Shown here one piece after another: positions 63,977 to 64,000 of a stretch of 64,000 nucleotides of DNA. Every line of letters begins with the position of its first letter. Within the stretch, counting starts at the first letter, position 1. The notes below the pieces were generated by a model. It saw only the letters and a program-made list of their open reading frames with translations. It did no database searches and had not been told where the DNA came from. The position numbers and the translations under genes were made by a program. The stretch is from NORP309 sp045107085 (GTDB lineage: Bacteria > Pseudomonadota > Gammaproteobacteria > Xanthomonadales > Marinicellaceae), in contig JBGCFT010000094.1 in the NCBI GenBank assembly GCA_045107085.1, forward strand, positions 18,322 to 82,321, read 5' to 3'.

Positions 63977-64000
63977 TAGATTAATCTTAAATAATAATGA

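Overview
The window reads as chromosomal DNA from an AT-rich, free-living Gammaproteobacterium. The evidence is gene content and conserved gene order: ndk-rlmN-pilF-rodZ-hisS, fur/bamE-rnfH-ratA-smpB, rpsT/murJ-ribF-ileS-lspA-ispH next to a fimT-pilV-pilW-pilX-pilY1-pilY2-pilE minor-pilin cluster (the Pseudomonas neighbourhood), exbB-exbD-msbA-lpxK-kdsB and rnfABCDGE. Type IV pili, Kdo/lipid A genes and an Rnf pump indicate a Gram-negative cell. The genus cannot be fixed from the sequence; a Marinicella-like or Xanthomonadales-like lineage is only a guess. I saw no IS element, phage, CRISPR array, rRNA or tRNA gene.

Layout. 1-7607 (minus): ndk, rlmN, pilF, rodZ, hisS, dedD, cvpA and a 3'-truncated purF. 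7608-14540 (plus): a PsrA-type TetR regulator behind a palindromic operator, then a fatty-acid oxidation operon (a strongly diverged FadE-like protein, a FadN-type bifunctional enzyme, thiolase), closed by a terminator. 14634-18288: an ALDH7 aldehyde dehydrogenase, pyrD and murB. 18368-21453: slt, queD and fur facing bamE, then rnfH-ratA facing smpB. 21503-28677: the minor pilin/PilY1 operon. 28811-36022: ispH, lspA, ileS, ribF and murJ facing rpsT. 36403-39128: an HD-GYP protein, thyA and folA. 39144-44516: a hydrolase, kdsB, lpxK, msbA, exbD and exbB. 44747-52277: a leucine-catabolism pair (liuB, liuC) with an unknown membrane gene between them, ppiA, lpxH, a class III aminotransferase, a small repeat protein and asnS. 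52336-58736: a DUF2459 lipoprotein and truncated haemoglobin facing rnfABCDGE. 58885-63976: a FimX-like degenerate REC/GGDEF/EAL protein, an M28 peptidase and truC.

How the genes work together. Fatty acids, leucine/isovalerate and probably lysine (aminotransferase plus aminoadipate-semialdehyde dehydrogenase) are broken down to acyl-CoAs and reducing equivalents. Rnf couples ferredoxin and NADH to an ion gradient. PilF, the minor pilins and PilY1, and perhaps the FimX-like protein, belong to type IV pilus biogenesis. The rest is mostly housekeeping.

The points most worth a second look are the FadE homologue that keeps its fold and synteny but has lost the conserved acyl-CoA dehydrogenase motifs, the FimX-like protein in which every signalling domain looks catalytically dead, an HD-GYP protein with Ala in place of the HD histidine, a 75-residue protein built from a 17-residue charged repeat, and a probably leaderless liuB promoter.
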